From: Bacteroides sp. SM23_62
Lineage (GTDB): Bacteria > Bacteroidota > Bacteroidia > Bacteroidales > SM23-62
Reading direction: 5' to 3'
DNA length: 32,960 nt
NCBI GenBank assembly: GCA_001303955.1
Contig: LJUP01000014.1
Location: 1 to 32,960, forward strand
Positions 1-8,345 of the stretch are shown in pieces; positions within the stretch are counted from its first letter, which is position 1; each line of letters begins with the position of its first letter. The position numbers and the translations under genes were made by a program. A model generated the notes under the pieces. The model ran no database searches and had not been told where the DNA came from. It worked only from the letters and a program-made list of their open reading frames with translations.

Positions 1-1362
1 AAATCCGATGCTAAACATGAAAAGTCTGACTGCTGGAAAGTATACAGCCTGGTGACGGATCATTACCAGCCGAATCCAAACCGTTTGAGGGACTGGATCT
101 CCGTACCAAAGTCAAACGGCTATGAATCACTGCATACAACTGTTGTGGTTCCCGGAGGTAGATGGGTTGAGGTCCAGATCCGGACTGAAAGGATGAATGA
201 AGTGGCCGAGAAAGGCCTTGCTGCACACTGGAAGTACAAGGGTGGATCAGACCAAACCGACACTGAACAGTGGCTGAACAGGGTCAGGGAAATGCTTGAA
301 AATCCGGAACCTGATGCAGGGGATATCATCGACGACTTTAAACTGAGCATATACAATAAGGAGATTTTTGTATTTACACCCAAGGGAGATCTTAAAAAAT
401 TCCCGGCAGGTGCAACGGTACTGGATTTTGCATTTGATGTTCACAGCCAGGTCGGAATGACCTGTATGGGTGCCAAGATCAACGGTCGAAGCGTACCTAT
501 CAGGCATAAATTATCCAATGGTGACAAGGTAGAGATAATTACTTCCAAGGGACAACGGCCCAAGCAGGACTGGCTTCAGTATGTGGTTACCTCAAAGGCC
601 AAGTCCAAGATCAAGCAGGCCCTGCAGGAGACCAAACTGGCCGAGGCAGAAGAAGGGAGAGAAATGCTGAAACGAAGGTTCCGTAACTGGAAACTTGAGT
701 TTGAGGATGTGAATATCAACAAGCTGCTCCGGCATTACAGGCTGAAGACAGCCACCGACCTTTACCACCTGGTGGCCATTGAAAAGATTGACCTTCTGGA
801 GATAAAGGATATCCTGCAGGAAAAGGATAAGGCTCCGGTCCCCGGAAAATCCACTGAAATCGGAGCACATGATGTGGACAAGCTCATGTCTTCAGGTCTG
901 AAGCAGGATGATTACCTGATCATAGATAAATCCCTCGATAAACTGGACTACCGGCTTGGCAAGTGCTGTAACCCGATCTATGGTGATGAGATCTTCGGTT
1001 TTGTCACCGTCAGCACGGGCATCACCATCCATCGTGTCAATTGTCCGAATGCCGCCCAGCTGATATCCAGGCATGGCTACCGTGTGGTCAAGGCTCAGTG
1101 GGCCGTTACAGGAGCAGATATCTACCTGCCGGCAACCATCCGGGTGACCGGACTCGACGATATCGGGATCCTGAGTAAGATCTCGGATGTTATTTCCAAA
1201 GACCTTCGTGTAAATATGCGTTCCGTCTCCATTGATTCAACGGAAGGGATGTTTGAAGGTACCATTACCCTGTTTGTCAAGGATACCAGGCATCTTGATG
1301 TATTGATCAAAAACCTGGCCAGGCTCAAGGGGGTGCTGAGTGTTTCCAGGATGGAGCTTTAG
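1..1362 (+). CDS. rel: Rel/SpoT-family (p)ppGpp synthetase/hydrolase, 5'-truncated by the window
   Basis: Makes and/or hydrolyses the alarmone (p)ppGpp in the stringent response, in the cytoplasm with ribosome contact. The frame is open from base 1 (no stop upstream of the first GTG), so the hydrolase domain and most of the synthetase domain lie outside the window. Visible in order: the end of the synthetase domain with YESLHTTV and VEVQIRT followed by AEKGLAAHWKYK; a TGS domain at about window codons 121-183 (EIFVFTPKGD onward); a helical linker; a Cys-rich element (GKCCNP, HRVNCPN) at about codons 320-350; and a C-terminal ACT domain at about 378-453. All of these are standard for full-length Rel proteins. 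Whether the hydrolase is active cannot be told here. The gene stands alone; the next gene starts 101 bases downstream. Confidence 0.95.
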   Translation, partial: KSDAKHEKSDCWKVYSLVTDHYQPNPNRLRDWISVPKSNGYESLHTTVVVPGGRWVEVQIRTERMNEVAEKGLAAHWKYKGGSDQTDTEQWLNRVREMLENPEPDAGDIIDDFKLSIYNKEIFVFTPKGDLKKFPAGATVLDFAFDVHSQVGMTCMGAKINGRSVPIRHKLSNGDKVEIITSKGQRPKQDWLQYVVTSKAKSKIKQALQETKLAEAEEGREMLKRRFRNWKLEFEDVNINKLLRHYRLKTATDLYHLVAIEKIDLLEIKDILQEKDKAPVPGKSTEIGAHDVDKLMSSGLKQDDYLIIDKSLDKLDYRLGKCCNPIYGDEIFGFVTVSTGITIHRVNCPNAAQLISRHGYRVVKAQWAVTGADIYLPATIRVTGLDDIGILSKISDVISKDLRVNMRSVSIDSTEGMFEGTITLFVKDTRHLDVLIKNLARLKGVLSVSRMEL

Positions 1363-1428
1363 GCATCCCGGCCTGATTCCCGGCACAGGTTGTTTAGAGA
1401 GCCATTCAGAATAATCATAAGAATTTGA

Positions 1429-1436
1429 TATATTTG
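1429..1436 (+). promoter_or_regulatory. Possible Bacteroidota -7 element
   Basis: TATATTTG matches the TAnnTTTG -7 consensus and lies 27 bases before the start codon at 1464. No clear TTTG is seen 19-21 bases upstream, so this is only a weak candidate. Confidence 0.25.
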
Positions 1437-1463
1437 ATACCATATTTTCTGCGTTAATATCTT

Positions 1464-2111
1464 ATGCGATCAATACTGTTTACCGGACTCCTGATATTGC
1501 CTTTGCTGGGCCCAGCCCAGGAATCAGAAGGAGACGTTCTTCTTTTACGGCAACTTAATGAGGATCAGGAAGTATTGACCGTACCTGAATTGAAGACAGC
1601 GGTAAGGGACAGGATTGATTTCGGACTTGAAGCTGGAGCTGCTTTTACCACTTTTGGCAGACATGGTTCCATGTTCAGTTCATATCTTGCCCCTGAAATC
1701 CGTTACCAGGCGACCCCGCGTGTTCATTTCAGTGCAGGGGTCATTTTTTCCACCGGCTTTATACCGGGTGCAGGTTTGGACGGCATTGGCCTGGCTGGCA
1801 TCGGACAAGGTGGAACTGCCGGGAGCCATTTTAACCGGTTCCTTGTTTTTGCCGAAGGGACATACCGCGTAAATCAGCGATTATCCATTGGTGGAATGGT
1901 GGTGAAAGAGTTGGACAATAACCTTTACAGGCAGATAAATGCTTTTCAGAGAAATTCCGGTTTTCAGTCAATGGGTATGAGCGTGAACTATAAAATCACT
2001 GACAATATAAATATAGGGGCCCGGATCAATGTTACGGAGGGCCGGCCGTATTATTACACCGATCCCACCAATCCTTTCATCCGACGTTCCATCTTCAGTC
2101 CGGGCTGGTAA
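1464..2111 (+). CDS. Secreted outer-membrane beta-barrel-like protein, unknown function
   Basis: 215 residues. The N-terminus is a typical signal peptide (MRSILFTGLLILPLLGPAQ, cleavage probably after the Ala-Gln region), so export is likely. The rest alternates polar and hydrophobic residues with many Gly and aromatic residues, and mentions of short strand-like stretches (FGLEAGAAFTTFG, FSAGVIFSTGF, LSIGGMVVKEL, INIGARINVTEG) fit antiparallel barrel strands. It ends in FSPGW, an aromatic end as expected of outer-membrane proteins. No enzyme motif is seen. It is followed after 15 bases by the PrsW-type protease gene and may be co-transcribed with it. Family not recognised; similar small barrel-like proteins are common in Bacteroidota. 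Confidence 0.75.
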   Translation: MRSILFTGLLILPLLGPAQESEGDVLLLRQLNEDQEVLTVPELKTAVRDRIDFGLEAGAAFTTFGRHGSMFSSYLAPEIRYQATPRVHFSAGVIFSTGFIPGAGLDGIGLAGIGQGGTAGSHFNRFLVFAEGTYRVNQRLSIGGMVVKELDNNLYRQINAFQRNSGFQSMGMSVNYKITDNINIGARINVTEGRPYYYTDPTNPFIRRSIFSPGW

Positions 2112-2126
2112 GCATATAACCACCTT

Positions 2127-2804
2127 ATGAACCTGATTATCATTGCCCTTGCGCCTGTTTTTCTCATTGCCATCTATATCTACATCAGGGATAAATATGA
2201 GCGGGAGCCTGTCCGATTACTGCTGATATCCCTGGTTGTTGGTTGTGTCATTACCATTCCGATCATATATGTTGAGGGACTTCTATCTGTCTATGGCCGG
2301 GATTTCATGGGACTTGCTTCGGCTGCCTGGAATGCCTTCGTAGTGGCTGCTGTTACAGAGGAGCTATTCAAATTGATAGCTCTGTACCTGCTGATCTGGA
2401 GAAACCGGCATTTTAATGAAAAATTTGACGGAATTGTTTATGCATGCTTTATTTCACTTGGTTTTGCCGGTATTGAAAACATCCTATATATTACTGATGG
2501 TGGAATAAGTGTGGGCATTACCAGGGCATTTACGGCCATCCCGGCGCATGCCCTGTTCGGGGTCATGATGGGTTACCAGTTCGGACTGGCCAGGTTTTAT
2601 CCGAAAGAGTGCTCCTGGCGACTCTTCCTTGCTTTGCTGATCCCCATCCTGCTGCATGGAATCTATGATTTCATCCTCATGTCAGGCCATTCTTTCCTGC
2701 TATTCGCATTCGTCCCGTATCTTATATTCCTGTGGCTTTTCGGATTTCGCAGGATACGTCAACTTTCTGATCGATCCATCTACCGCGGGTTCAGGCACGG
2801 ATAA
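2127..2804 (+). CDS. prsW: PrsW-family intramembrane metalloprotease
   Basis: 225-residue multi-pass membrane protein. The three PrsW motifs are visible in order: EELFK in a helix near residue 73, FAGIEN near residue 112, and the two His regions AIPAHALFG and LLHGIYDF further on. These Glu and His residues are the presumed metal and catalytic residues of the family, which is related to the CPBP/Abi proteases. In Bacillus, PrsW cleaves an anti-sigma factor (site-1 cleavage); the substrate here is unknown and no anti-sigma gene is in the window. About seven to eight hydrophobic segments are visible, with a short basic C-terminal tail. The start follows the previous stop by 15 bases. Confidence 0.88.
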   Translation: MNLIIIALAPVFLIAIYIYIRDKYEREPVRLLLISLVVGCVITIPIIYVEGLLSVYGRDFMGLASAAWNAFVVAAVTEELFKLIALYLLIWRNRHFNEKFDGIVYACFISLGFAGIENILYITDGGISVGITRAFTAIPAHALFGVMMGYQFGLARFYPKECSWRLFLALLIPILLHGIYDFILMSGHSFLLFAFVPYLIFLWLFGFRRIRQLSDRSIYRGFRHG

Positions 2805-2921
2805 CCAGTGCCGCCACCTTCAACATTTAAATATGGCTGGATTGGCTGATAAATAAAAATTGTTTCGTAATTTCAGGACCATTATGATTGAAACCCAAAA
2901 CCGGAATCGCGCGGAATCCTG

Positions 2922-3413
2922 ATGAATAGACACCTGCTCTTTTTACTTTCTCTTGTTATCCATAATTTCTTACCCGCAAGCAGTCAGATTCCTGAACGTG
3001 GAATAATGCTTCCCATATCAGAACAAGATGCCAGTGACCTGGAATTCGGGTATAGTGGTACCAATTATCTTACTGTTAATTATGATCATATGTTCTATCT
3101 GAAACCTGAAAGATTCGGACCTGCAGTATTGCTCCGGGCGGGACTGGGGGATGGTTTCACGCCCGGATATGGAATAATTGTGGTGACGGAGGCAGCGTAT
3201 ACTACAGGTTACCTGACATTTGTCGAATTGGGGGCTGGCTATAACGGGCGGACATATGGAGGCAGGTGGCAAAACCTGCCTTATTTCCTGGCAGCCTTCA
3301 GGTACAGGTCAAATGGCGGGACCTCCGTCCGGTTGATCAGCCGCCTGATCATGAACCGGTCGGAGGAGGTGCCTTTTTTTGGCTTTGGATTATCCATTGG
3401 ATTTACCTTCTGA
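2922..3413 (+). CDS. Small secreted beta-barrel-like protein, unknown function
   Basis: 163 residues with a signal peptide (MNRHLLFLLSLVIHNFLPASS) and mature region starting near residue 22. The C-terminal strand-like end (FFGFGLSIGFTF, closing in Phe) and the regular short amphipathic stretches suggest an outer-membrane or periplasmic beta-barrel. No enzymatic motif seen. It is separated by 117 bases from prsW and converges with the minus-strand membrane-protein gene, only 23 bases between the stops. Family not recognised. Confidence 0.7.
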   Translation: MNRHLLFLLSLVIHNFLPASSQIPERGIMLPISEQDASDLEFGYSGTNYLTVNYDHMFYLKPERFGPAVLLRAGLGDGFTPGYGIIVVTEAAYTTGYLTFVELGAGYNGRTYGGRWQNLPYFLAAFRYRSNGGTSVRLISRLIMNRSEEVPFFGFGLSIGFTF

Positions 3414-3436
3414 TCCAGGTTCCTTCCTGATCTGCA

Positions 3437-3817
3437 TTAATCAATGGCATTGTCTTTCCGCTTTCTTTTATTGTATGAGTAAATGATAGACAGGATACCA
3501 ATGATCAACATAAATGTTCCCGGGGCCGGCAGATCTTCAAAACTATCACCGGCTATATAGATTTCACAGGGCCAGAGTGCCGCGTACCAGAGAATAAATA
3601 AGAGCCCGCCCCGTCCTTCCCGGTTGGACCATAGGAAATAGAGGCCAGCCAGGAAAATCAGGAAGAGAAGGATAAAAATGCTTTTTTCCACGACATCTTC
3701 TCCAGGGAAATATCCCAGGATAAAAGCCGCCAGAAAACCAAATGCCAGGTACCCCAATAAAAACAGACTTGCTAAAGCCCTTAGGATCCAGAGAAATGGG
3801 GTAGGCGCTGATCTCAT
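3437..3817 (-). CDS. Small multi-pass membrane protein, unknown function
   Basis: About 126 residues from the ATG at 3817. An in-frame ATG at 3838 exists but overlaps the upstream gene; the 3817 start sits one base after the TAG of the upstream gene (3819-3821), which suggests translational coupling, so I chose it. Four hydrophobic segments are visible, the first near residues 10-33 and the last near 100-115, with a strongly basic C-terminal tail (YNKRKRKDN) likely to face the cytoplasm. No catalytic motif seen. Function unknown; the coupling to the beta-barrel gene suggests shared expression. Confidence 0.75.
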   Translation of the reverse strand: MRSAPTPFLWILRALASLFLLGYLAFGFLAAFILGYFPGEDVVEKSIFILLFLIFLAGLYFLWSNREGRGGLLFILWYAALWPCEIYIAGDSFEDLPAPGTFMLIIGILSIIYSYNKRKRKDNAID

Positions 3818-3818
3818 T

Positions 3819-4496
3819 CTAGAGTCCCCCACATGCAAAGTAGAGGGTCAGCCCAAGGGCAAATCCGAATGAGCTCGTATGGTACTTATAATCTTCGTCC
3901 TTGACGTTCCAGATCACACGGTTGTATTGTATCATAAAGTCTATACTGAAGCAGTCAACAGGCACAAATACTATTCCGGGACCGATGGTAAATTGGGTAA
4001 CACCCTCCTTGTATGTTTGGCTCGTGGAGCCATAGGTGTCTACTGACTTATAACCACCGAAATTGGCCCTGACATCCCCAAAAGGAACCAATCTGGAATT
4101 CCAGAAGGAATATTGAGCGACATAGTACCTTACCCAGGGACCAATAGTAACAGTGCTGAATTTATATTTATCACCATCATCATACTTATAGGATTGGCCC
4201 CTGACATTCAGGTTCAGTCCCACTGCAAGATTATCAATCGGGAAATAACCCACCATAGGAGTGAAGTTCCAGCCGGTGAATTTATCCTTATCACTTGTCT
4301 GACCATTTGAAGTCCAATTGGAACCGAAGAATAATCCGGCTCCATTAACACCACCCAAATGCTCCGCATCTTCAATGGACCCACCGAATGGCACGGTACC
4401 GCCAAGGATCCATCTTCCCTTGTCAAATGGACCCTGAGCAAGTGTGCTTAAAGTGAAAATACATAGAACAGATAATGAGATCATTAATGTTTTCAT
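3819..4496 (-). CDS. Outer-membrane beta-barrel protein (OMP_b-brl-like)
   Basis: 225 residues. Clear signal peptide (MKTLMISLSVLCIFTLSTLAQ, cleavage after Ala-Gln). The mature part reads as an eight-strand-type barrel: LGGTVPFGGS, FTPMVGYFPIDNLAVGLNLN, TIGPWVRYYVAQ, LVPFGDVRANFGG, FTIGPGIVFVPVDCFSIDF, and FGFALGLTLYFACGG at the end. The phrase P-M-V-G-Y-F followed by a line of alternating hydrophobics is characteristic of small Bacteroidota porin-like barrels. It is the first gene of a two-gene minus-strand unit. A 258-base AT-rich intergenic region (4497-4754) separates it from the divergent gene; I see no gene in that stretch. Confidence 0.8.
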   Translation of the reverse strand: MKTLMISLSVLCIFTLSTLAQGPFDKGRWILGGTVPFGGSIEDAEHLGGVNGAGLFFGSNWTSNGQTSDKDKFTGWNFTPMVGYFPIDNLAVGLNLNVRGQSYKYDDGDKYKFSTVTIGPWVRYYVAQYSFWNSRLVPFGDVRANFGGYKSVDTYGSTSQTYKEGVTQFTIGPGIVFVPVDCFSIDFMIQYNRVIWNVKDEDYKYHTSSFGFALGLTLYFACGGL

Positions 4497-4706
4497 GGTA
4501 GTTAGTTTTAATTTAAAATGATCGGATAAGATAATTCATTTCAGGACTATCCACAAAATTTCCCAATTTTTTATAGGTTTTGGCAATCAATTTAATGTGA
4601 AGCCTTATTGAGGCCCCGTTGATCCATATTTCATCGGAATTTCCGTTTGAATATTATTTAGATACTATTTGAATTAACCAGATCGGACTTGAATATTTTT
4701 TATTTA

Positions 4707-4714
4707 TATATTTG
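4707..4714 (+). promoter_or_regulatory. Possible Bacteroidota -7 element
   Basis: TATATTTG matches TAnnTTTG 40 bases before the ATG at 4755. No TTTG is found at the usual 19-21 base distance upstream, so support is weak. Confidence 0.25.
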
Positions 4715-4754
4715 ATCTTCAGCAATTTTCAGATGTCAAATTAAAAACCCTGAA

Positions 4755-5495
4755 ATGAAAAAACTACTATTTTCAATCGTATTTGTACCTGCATGCCTGA
4801 TGATATATGGACAGGACTCCTATATCATGTACGAGACCATGTACATCAAACCCAGATCGGATAAGAACAAGGAATTCAATGAAGCCCTTGCGGCGCATAA
4901 TAAGAAGTTCCATGCTGAAGGTCCGGATAAGGTGGCCATCCAGCAAGTGGCAAACGGCTCAAGGGCTGGCCAGCTGGTATGGGTGATGGGTCCCCTGACC
5001 TTTACTGATCTGGATAGCAGGCCATCTGATGAGGCCCACCTGGATGACTGGAACGCTGTGATGCCTTATATTGATGAGGTTGCAGAAGTGGAATACTGGC
5101 GTATGGACCCTGACCTGTCATACACGCCTGAAGGATGGAACTATACCCCGAAGATCCATATCCGGTACTGGGAGCTGAAGCATGGCAAGAGTGATGAATT
5201 TATTGAGATCATGAAAAAGATCGTGGAAGTATTCAGGACCAAGGAGTATGATTATTCATGGCATGTTTACTGGAATTATTTCCAGACCGGTAACGGCAGG
5301 GATATCGCCGGTGTCTTTGGATTCGATAAATGGGCCTTTTATGATGAAGATCCTGTATTTTTCAAAGACTTTGAAGCAATCCACGGTGAAGGATCCTGGG
5401 AAGAGACTTTCGAGATCATGACCCAGGTAACTGTCGAAATGACCGAGGAACTTCGTGAACAGATCCCTGAACTGAGCGGATCGGCAGACTGGTAA
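4755..5495 (+). CDS. Secreted protein with two similar alpha/beta halves, unknown function
   Basis: 246 residues with a signal peptide (MKKLLFSIVFVPACLMIYGQ). The mature protein appears to consist of two halves of about 100 residues: residues 24-118 start with YIMYETMYIKP and end with EVEYWRM; residues 131-240 start with KIHIRYWELKHGK. Both start with a strand ending in a Lys-rich helix (K..EFNEAL; K.DEFIEIMKKI) and contain a later hydrophobic strand (LVWVMGPL; IAGVFGFDKW). This looks like a duplicated dimeric alpha/beta-barrel (ferredoxin-like) fold, as in NIPSNAP or antibiotic-monooxygenase relatives, but I see no catalytic residue set. It is followed by a terminator, so it is probably monocistronic. 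Confidence 0.7.
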   Translation: MKKLLFSIVFVPACLMIYGQDSYIMYETMYIKPRSDKNKEFNEALAAHNKKFHAEGPDKVAIQQVANGSRAGQLVWVMGPLTFTDLDSRPSDEAHLDDWNAVMPYIDEVAEVEYWRMDPDLSYTPEGWNYTPKIHIRYWELKHGKSDEFIEIMKKIVEVFRTKEYDYSWHVYWNYFQTGNGRDIAGVFGFDKWAFYDEDPVFFKDFEAIHGEGSWEETFEIMTQVTVEMTEELREQIPELSGSADW

Positions 5496-5516
5496 AAACA
5501 ACCCGTTAAGACATTC

Positions 5517-5551
5517 AGCCATGGTGAGATCATTTTGCCATGGCTTTTTTT
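5517..5551 (+). terminator. Rho-independent terminator after the secreted alpha/beta protein
   Basis: An 8-bp perfect stem (AGCCATGG at 5517-5524 with CCATGGCT at 5538-5545), 13-nt loop, then seven T residues to 5551. It ends the preceding transcript 22 bases after the stop. It also argues against any start of the next gene at 5535. Confidence 0.85.
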
Positions 5552-5624
5552 CTGTCATTTTGCCCGGTTTTCAATCAGGCATGATTTTAGCAACCTGATG
5601 CTGATACCATCAAAAACCCAAATC

Positions 5625-6647
5625 ATGGCATATATATTAAATATAAAGGACAGAGAGCCGGTAAGCCGGCTTCCTCGGGAAGCAGATCATCCTGAAAATG
5701 AAGGGCACCTGCTGGATGCCTATTCCGAAGCCATCATTGCTGCCACCAGGATTGCCAGTCCTGCCGTTGTCAAGATTAAAATCTCCCGGCCCCTGCAGGG
5801 GAGGGGAAGACGGCAACAGCCGGGAGGAGGTTCCGGGTTTATCATTTCACCGGAAGGATTTATCGTGACAAATAATCATGTGGCCGAAGGTGACAGCAGG
5901 ATTGAGGTCGAATTGCAGGATGGGAATATTTATGAGGCTGCAGTGACAGGCCTTGATCCTTATACTGACCTGGCTGTATTAAAGATTTATACCTCAAATC
6001 TGCCGAATGTCAGTTTCCAGAATAATGATCCTGTCAGGGTAGGACAGCTGGCGATAGCGCTTGGCAATCCCTATGGATTTCAGTGTACAGTGACCACCGG
6101 GGTGGTCAGTGCGCTGGGCCGGACCCTGAAGACAAAATCGGGCCGGTCAATCGACAATGTGATTCAAACCGATGCGGCACTGAATCCAGGCAACTCCGGC
6201 GGTCCACTGGTAGATTCAAGAGGTGGCGTTATCGGAGTGAACACCGCCATTATTTACCCGGCGCAGGGACTATGCTTCGCCATCAGTGCGGGTACGGCAG
6301 AATATATTGTTGGCAAACTGATCATGGAAGGACATGTACGCCGGGCTTTCCTGGGGATAGCCGGACAGTACATACCACTTCCGTTGCGGGTTATCCATTA
6401 TAATAAGCTTGAGACAGTGAGCGGAGTCAGAGTGGAGCACCTTGAGAGGAGCAGCCGGATTGACAATCATTCCATCAATAAAGGGGATATCATCATACAG
6501 TTCAATGGTGAGCCTGTTACCGGTATTGACAGCTTGCAGAAGCTGCTTGATGAAGAAACCATAGGCAAACAGCTGGAAATTGGCATCCTAAGGAAAGGCA
6601 GAAAACAAATGATAAAGGTTGTTCCGGGTGAGTTGATGGAAAACTGA
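5625..6647 (+). CDS. HtrA/DegP-like trypsin-fold serine protease with one PDZ domain
   Basis: 340 residues from the ATG at 5625. The catalytic triad is complete: His85 in TNNHVAEG, Asp115 in YTDLAVLK and Ser191 in NPGNSGGP. A single C-terminal PDZ domain covers about residues 240-335 (GDIIIQFNGEPVTG). HtrA proteins degrade or refold misfolded envelope proteins, but this one has no signal peptide or membrane segment: residues 1-40 are polar. An in-frame ATG at 5598 would add nine residues and no signal either; a frame extension to 5535 starts with TTG inside the terminator and is rejected. So it may act in the cytoplasm, or be exported in an unusual way. Family members usually have 400-500 residues, so this is a short form. 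Confidence 0.88.
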   Translation: MAYILNIKDREPVSRLPREADHPENEGHLLDAYSEAIIAATRIASPAVVKIKISRPLQGRGRRQQPGGGSGFIISPEGFIVTNNHVAEGDSRIEVELQDGNIYEAAVTGLDPYTDLAVLKIYTSNLPNVSFQNNDPVRVGQLAIALGNPYGFQCTVTTGVVSALGRTLKTKSGRSIDNVIQTDAALNPGNSGGPLVDSRGGVIGVNTAIIYPAQGLCFAISAGTAEYIVGKLIMEGHVRRAFLGIAGQYIPLPLRVIHYNKLETVSGVRVEHLERSSRIDNHSINKGDIIIQFNGEPVTGIDSLQKLLDEETIGKQLEIGILRKGRKQMIKVVPGELMEN

Positions 6648-6669
6648 TCCTGGGTGTGACCTGCTGGCT

Positions 6670-7338
6670 TCAGGCCACCTTCGCTTTTCTGATGTTGATG
6701 TAATCCTTATAGAAACTAGGATGTGTGACTGAAAATACCGTCATTAACCTGTCGAGTCTTTTCTCCAGCAGTTCCCGGTTGGCCTTCAGCAGGCGATTGG
6801 ATGTTTTCTTCGACCTGCTTCGGTTACGGAGCAGATCTTTGCTCAATTTCAATGCATAAGCATATTTGGTGAGTGCGGTACTGAATTCATCCACCATAAT
6901 CGGTGTCAACCCGTAACGGGAGAGCTCACTGTCTTCCTGGACCGGGTCGGGAAAATATTTCTCCGTGGTTTTCAGCATCCGGCCGGCAAAATCCAGCAGT
7001 TTGGCATGCTTGAGCCTGCTGAATTCTTCCCTGCCGAGGATCATGCTTCTGGCTCCATTCTTCGATTTATTATCCGATATATAGACAGCCAGTATATTGG
7101 TAACCGGAAAGATCTTCCCAATCAGGTATTCCCGTTTTTCTTCAAGCTCATCGTGTACCGGTCCCAGGTTTTTTTCAAGATCTGGTTGCAGATCCTTCAG
7201 TTTTTTAAGGTTTTTAATGAATTCATCATAGGTTTTCCTGATCTCTGTGATTGATTTCCACTTCTCGAGCTGATCCTCCATCAGCTTGTTTATCTCCTGG
7301 AAATGAAGGATCCAGGCGGTTCGCTTCTCATTTTTCAT
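6670..7338 (-). CDS. Helical coiled-coil protein, unknown function
   Basis: 222 residues, no signal peptide, strongly charged and almost certainly all-helical (LKKLKDLQPDLEKNL; LEEKREYLIGK; LLKANRELLEKRLDRLM). A more hydrophobic stretch at about residues 76-88 (IFPVTNILAVYIS) may be buried. It is the last gene of a minus-strand series and starts 12 bases after the CHAD gene, so the two are very probably co-transcribed and may function together. I do not recognise the family. It converges with the HtrA-like gene, 22 bases between the stops. Confidence 0.75.
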   Translation of the reverse strand: MKNEKRTAWILHFQEINKLMEDQLEKWKSITEIRKTYDEFIKNLKKLKDLQPDLEKNLGPVHDELEEKREYLIGKIFPVTNILAVYISDNKSKNGARSMILGREEFSRLKHAKLLDFAGRMLKTTEKYFPDPVQEDSELSRYGLTPIMVDEFSTALTKYAYALKLSKDLLRNRSRSKKTSNRLLKANRELLEKRLDRLMTVFSVTHPSFYKDYINIRKAKVA

Positions 7339-7350
7339 GGGTGGATATAT

Positions 7351-8307
7351 TTAGTGGTATTGGTCATTTGTTGAACGGGCGTATACTTCCCAATAGCTGG
7401 CCAGCCGGTCTACCATGGCACGTGGTTTCTCACTGTAGGCCATACCTGCCATTGGCCAGATATTTTGGAGCAGCATGGATTTCCTGGCAATGCAGGCCTC
7501 CTGTAAAGCCTCGTTCACCCGGACATCCGGGATGATTTCTGACCCGGCAAGGAATTCCTGCATTACCTGCAGGTCATGATAGACGCCGAGGTTTTCTCCG
7601 ATTGTTTCAAGGGTACTGGCATAAGCTTTCATCGGTCCCGGGAAAATGGGCTGCAGGATATCTACCTGGTACCAGAAATATTTCATCCTTTTCCTCAAGT
7701 CGTGCAGCTGCGCGGGAGAAGGGTTTTTCCTGGCATCGCGGAGATATCTTCTTCCCTGGCGGTACATCCTGAACAATCCGCCTTCCAATGCCCCGAAATC
7801 ATCATGCTTAATTGGGAAGTCATTGATCCTCTCCCTTCCATTGTCAATCTCACCGGCTGTTTTTTTAAGCAACTGATTGAGCCTGGCCGGGCCTCCTGTC
7901 ACCTCTTCCTGCTGCCGGCCCAATTCCTCTTCAAGCGAGATAAAGACATCAGCAGGGATGGTATTTGACAGGTCTTTCTGCAGCGTCCGGATAGAACCGG
8001 ACAGGACTTCAAAGTTCCTGATTTCTGACAGTTTCCTGCTGAGATCCCTGTAAAAAACGTTTTCCCTGTAATAGGAGCTGTATCCTATCTCATCCCTGAT
8101 CATACGCAGCACAGCACGGATCCTTTTGATGCTTTTCCTGATTTCATGAATGGCTTTGTGAACATCCTCCTGTTCCCTCTCAGACTGCATTTTTATATAA
8201 TCCAACTGCTCCAGAAGAATCCGGTGGATATTTCCGGCTATGCTTTCACTGTTTGTTATGCTGAATCCTTTCATACGTAAAGGATGCCTGAATTCGGACC
8301 GATCCAT
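7351..8307 (-). CDS. CHAD domain protein
   Basis: 318 residues from the ATG at 8307 (an in-frame ATG at 8274 is also possible). CHAD domains are all-helical bundles with conserved His and basic residues; family members bind polyphosphate. Visible: the first signature with His50, His54 and a run of basic residues (HEIRKSIKRIRAVLR) and the second (LHDLRKRMKYFWYQV) near residue 205, followed by YHDLQVMQEFL near residue 265. Only one CHAD unit is present, with no CYTH or Nudix partner domain. It lies 38 bases downstream of the dnaE-like gene on the same strand, so it could be part of the mutagenesis operon; that link is inferred from position only. Confidence 0.88.
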   Translation of the reverse strand: MDRSEFRHPLRMKGFSITNSESIAGNIHRILLEQLDYIKMQSEREQEDVHKAIHEIRKSIKRIRAVLRMIRDEIGYSSYYRENVFYRDLSRKLSEIRNFEVLSGSIRTLQKDLSNTIPADVFISLEEELGRQQEEVTGGPARLNQLLKKTAGEIDNGRERINDFPIKHDDFGALEGGLFRMYRQGRRYLRDARKNPSPAQLHDLRKRMKYFWYQVDILQPIFPGPMKAYASTLETIGENLGVYHDLQVMQEFLAGSEIIPDVRVNEALQEACIARKSMLLQNIWPMAGMAYSEKPRAMVDRLASYWEVYARSTNDQYH

Positions 8308-8345
8308 ATAAAATTACGGAATATGCAGCTGATTGTCAAAACATA

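Noticed and set aside
5535-5624. N-terminal extension of the HtrA-like gene to a TTG at 5535, hydrophobic at first sight
   Set aside because: The codon lies in the loop of a strong terminator hairpin, so it would hardly be transcribed from upstream and translated; ATG at 5625 fits better.
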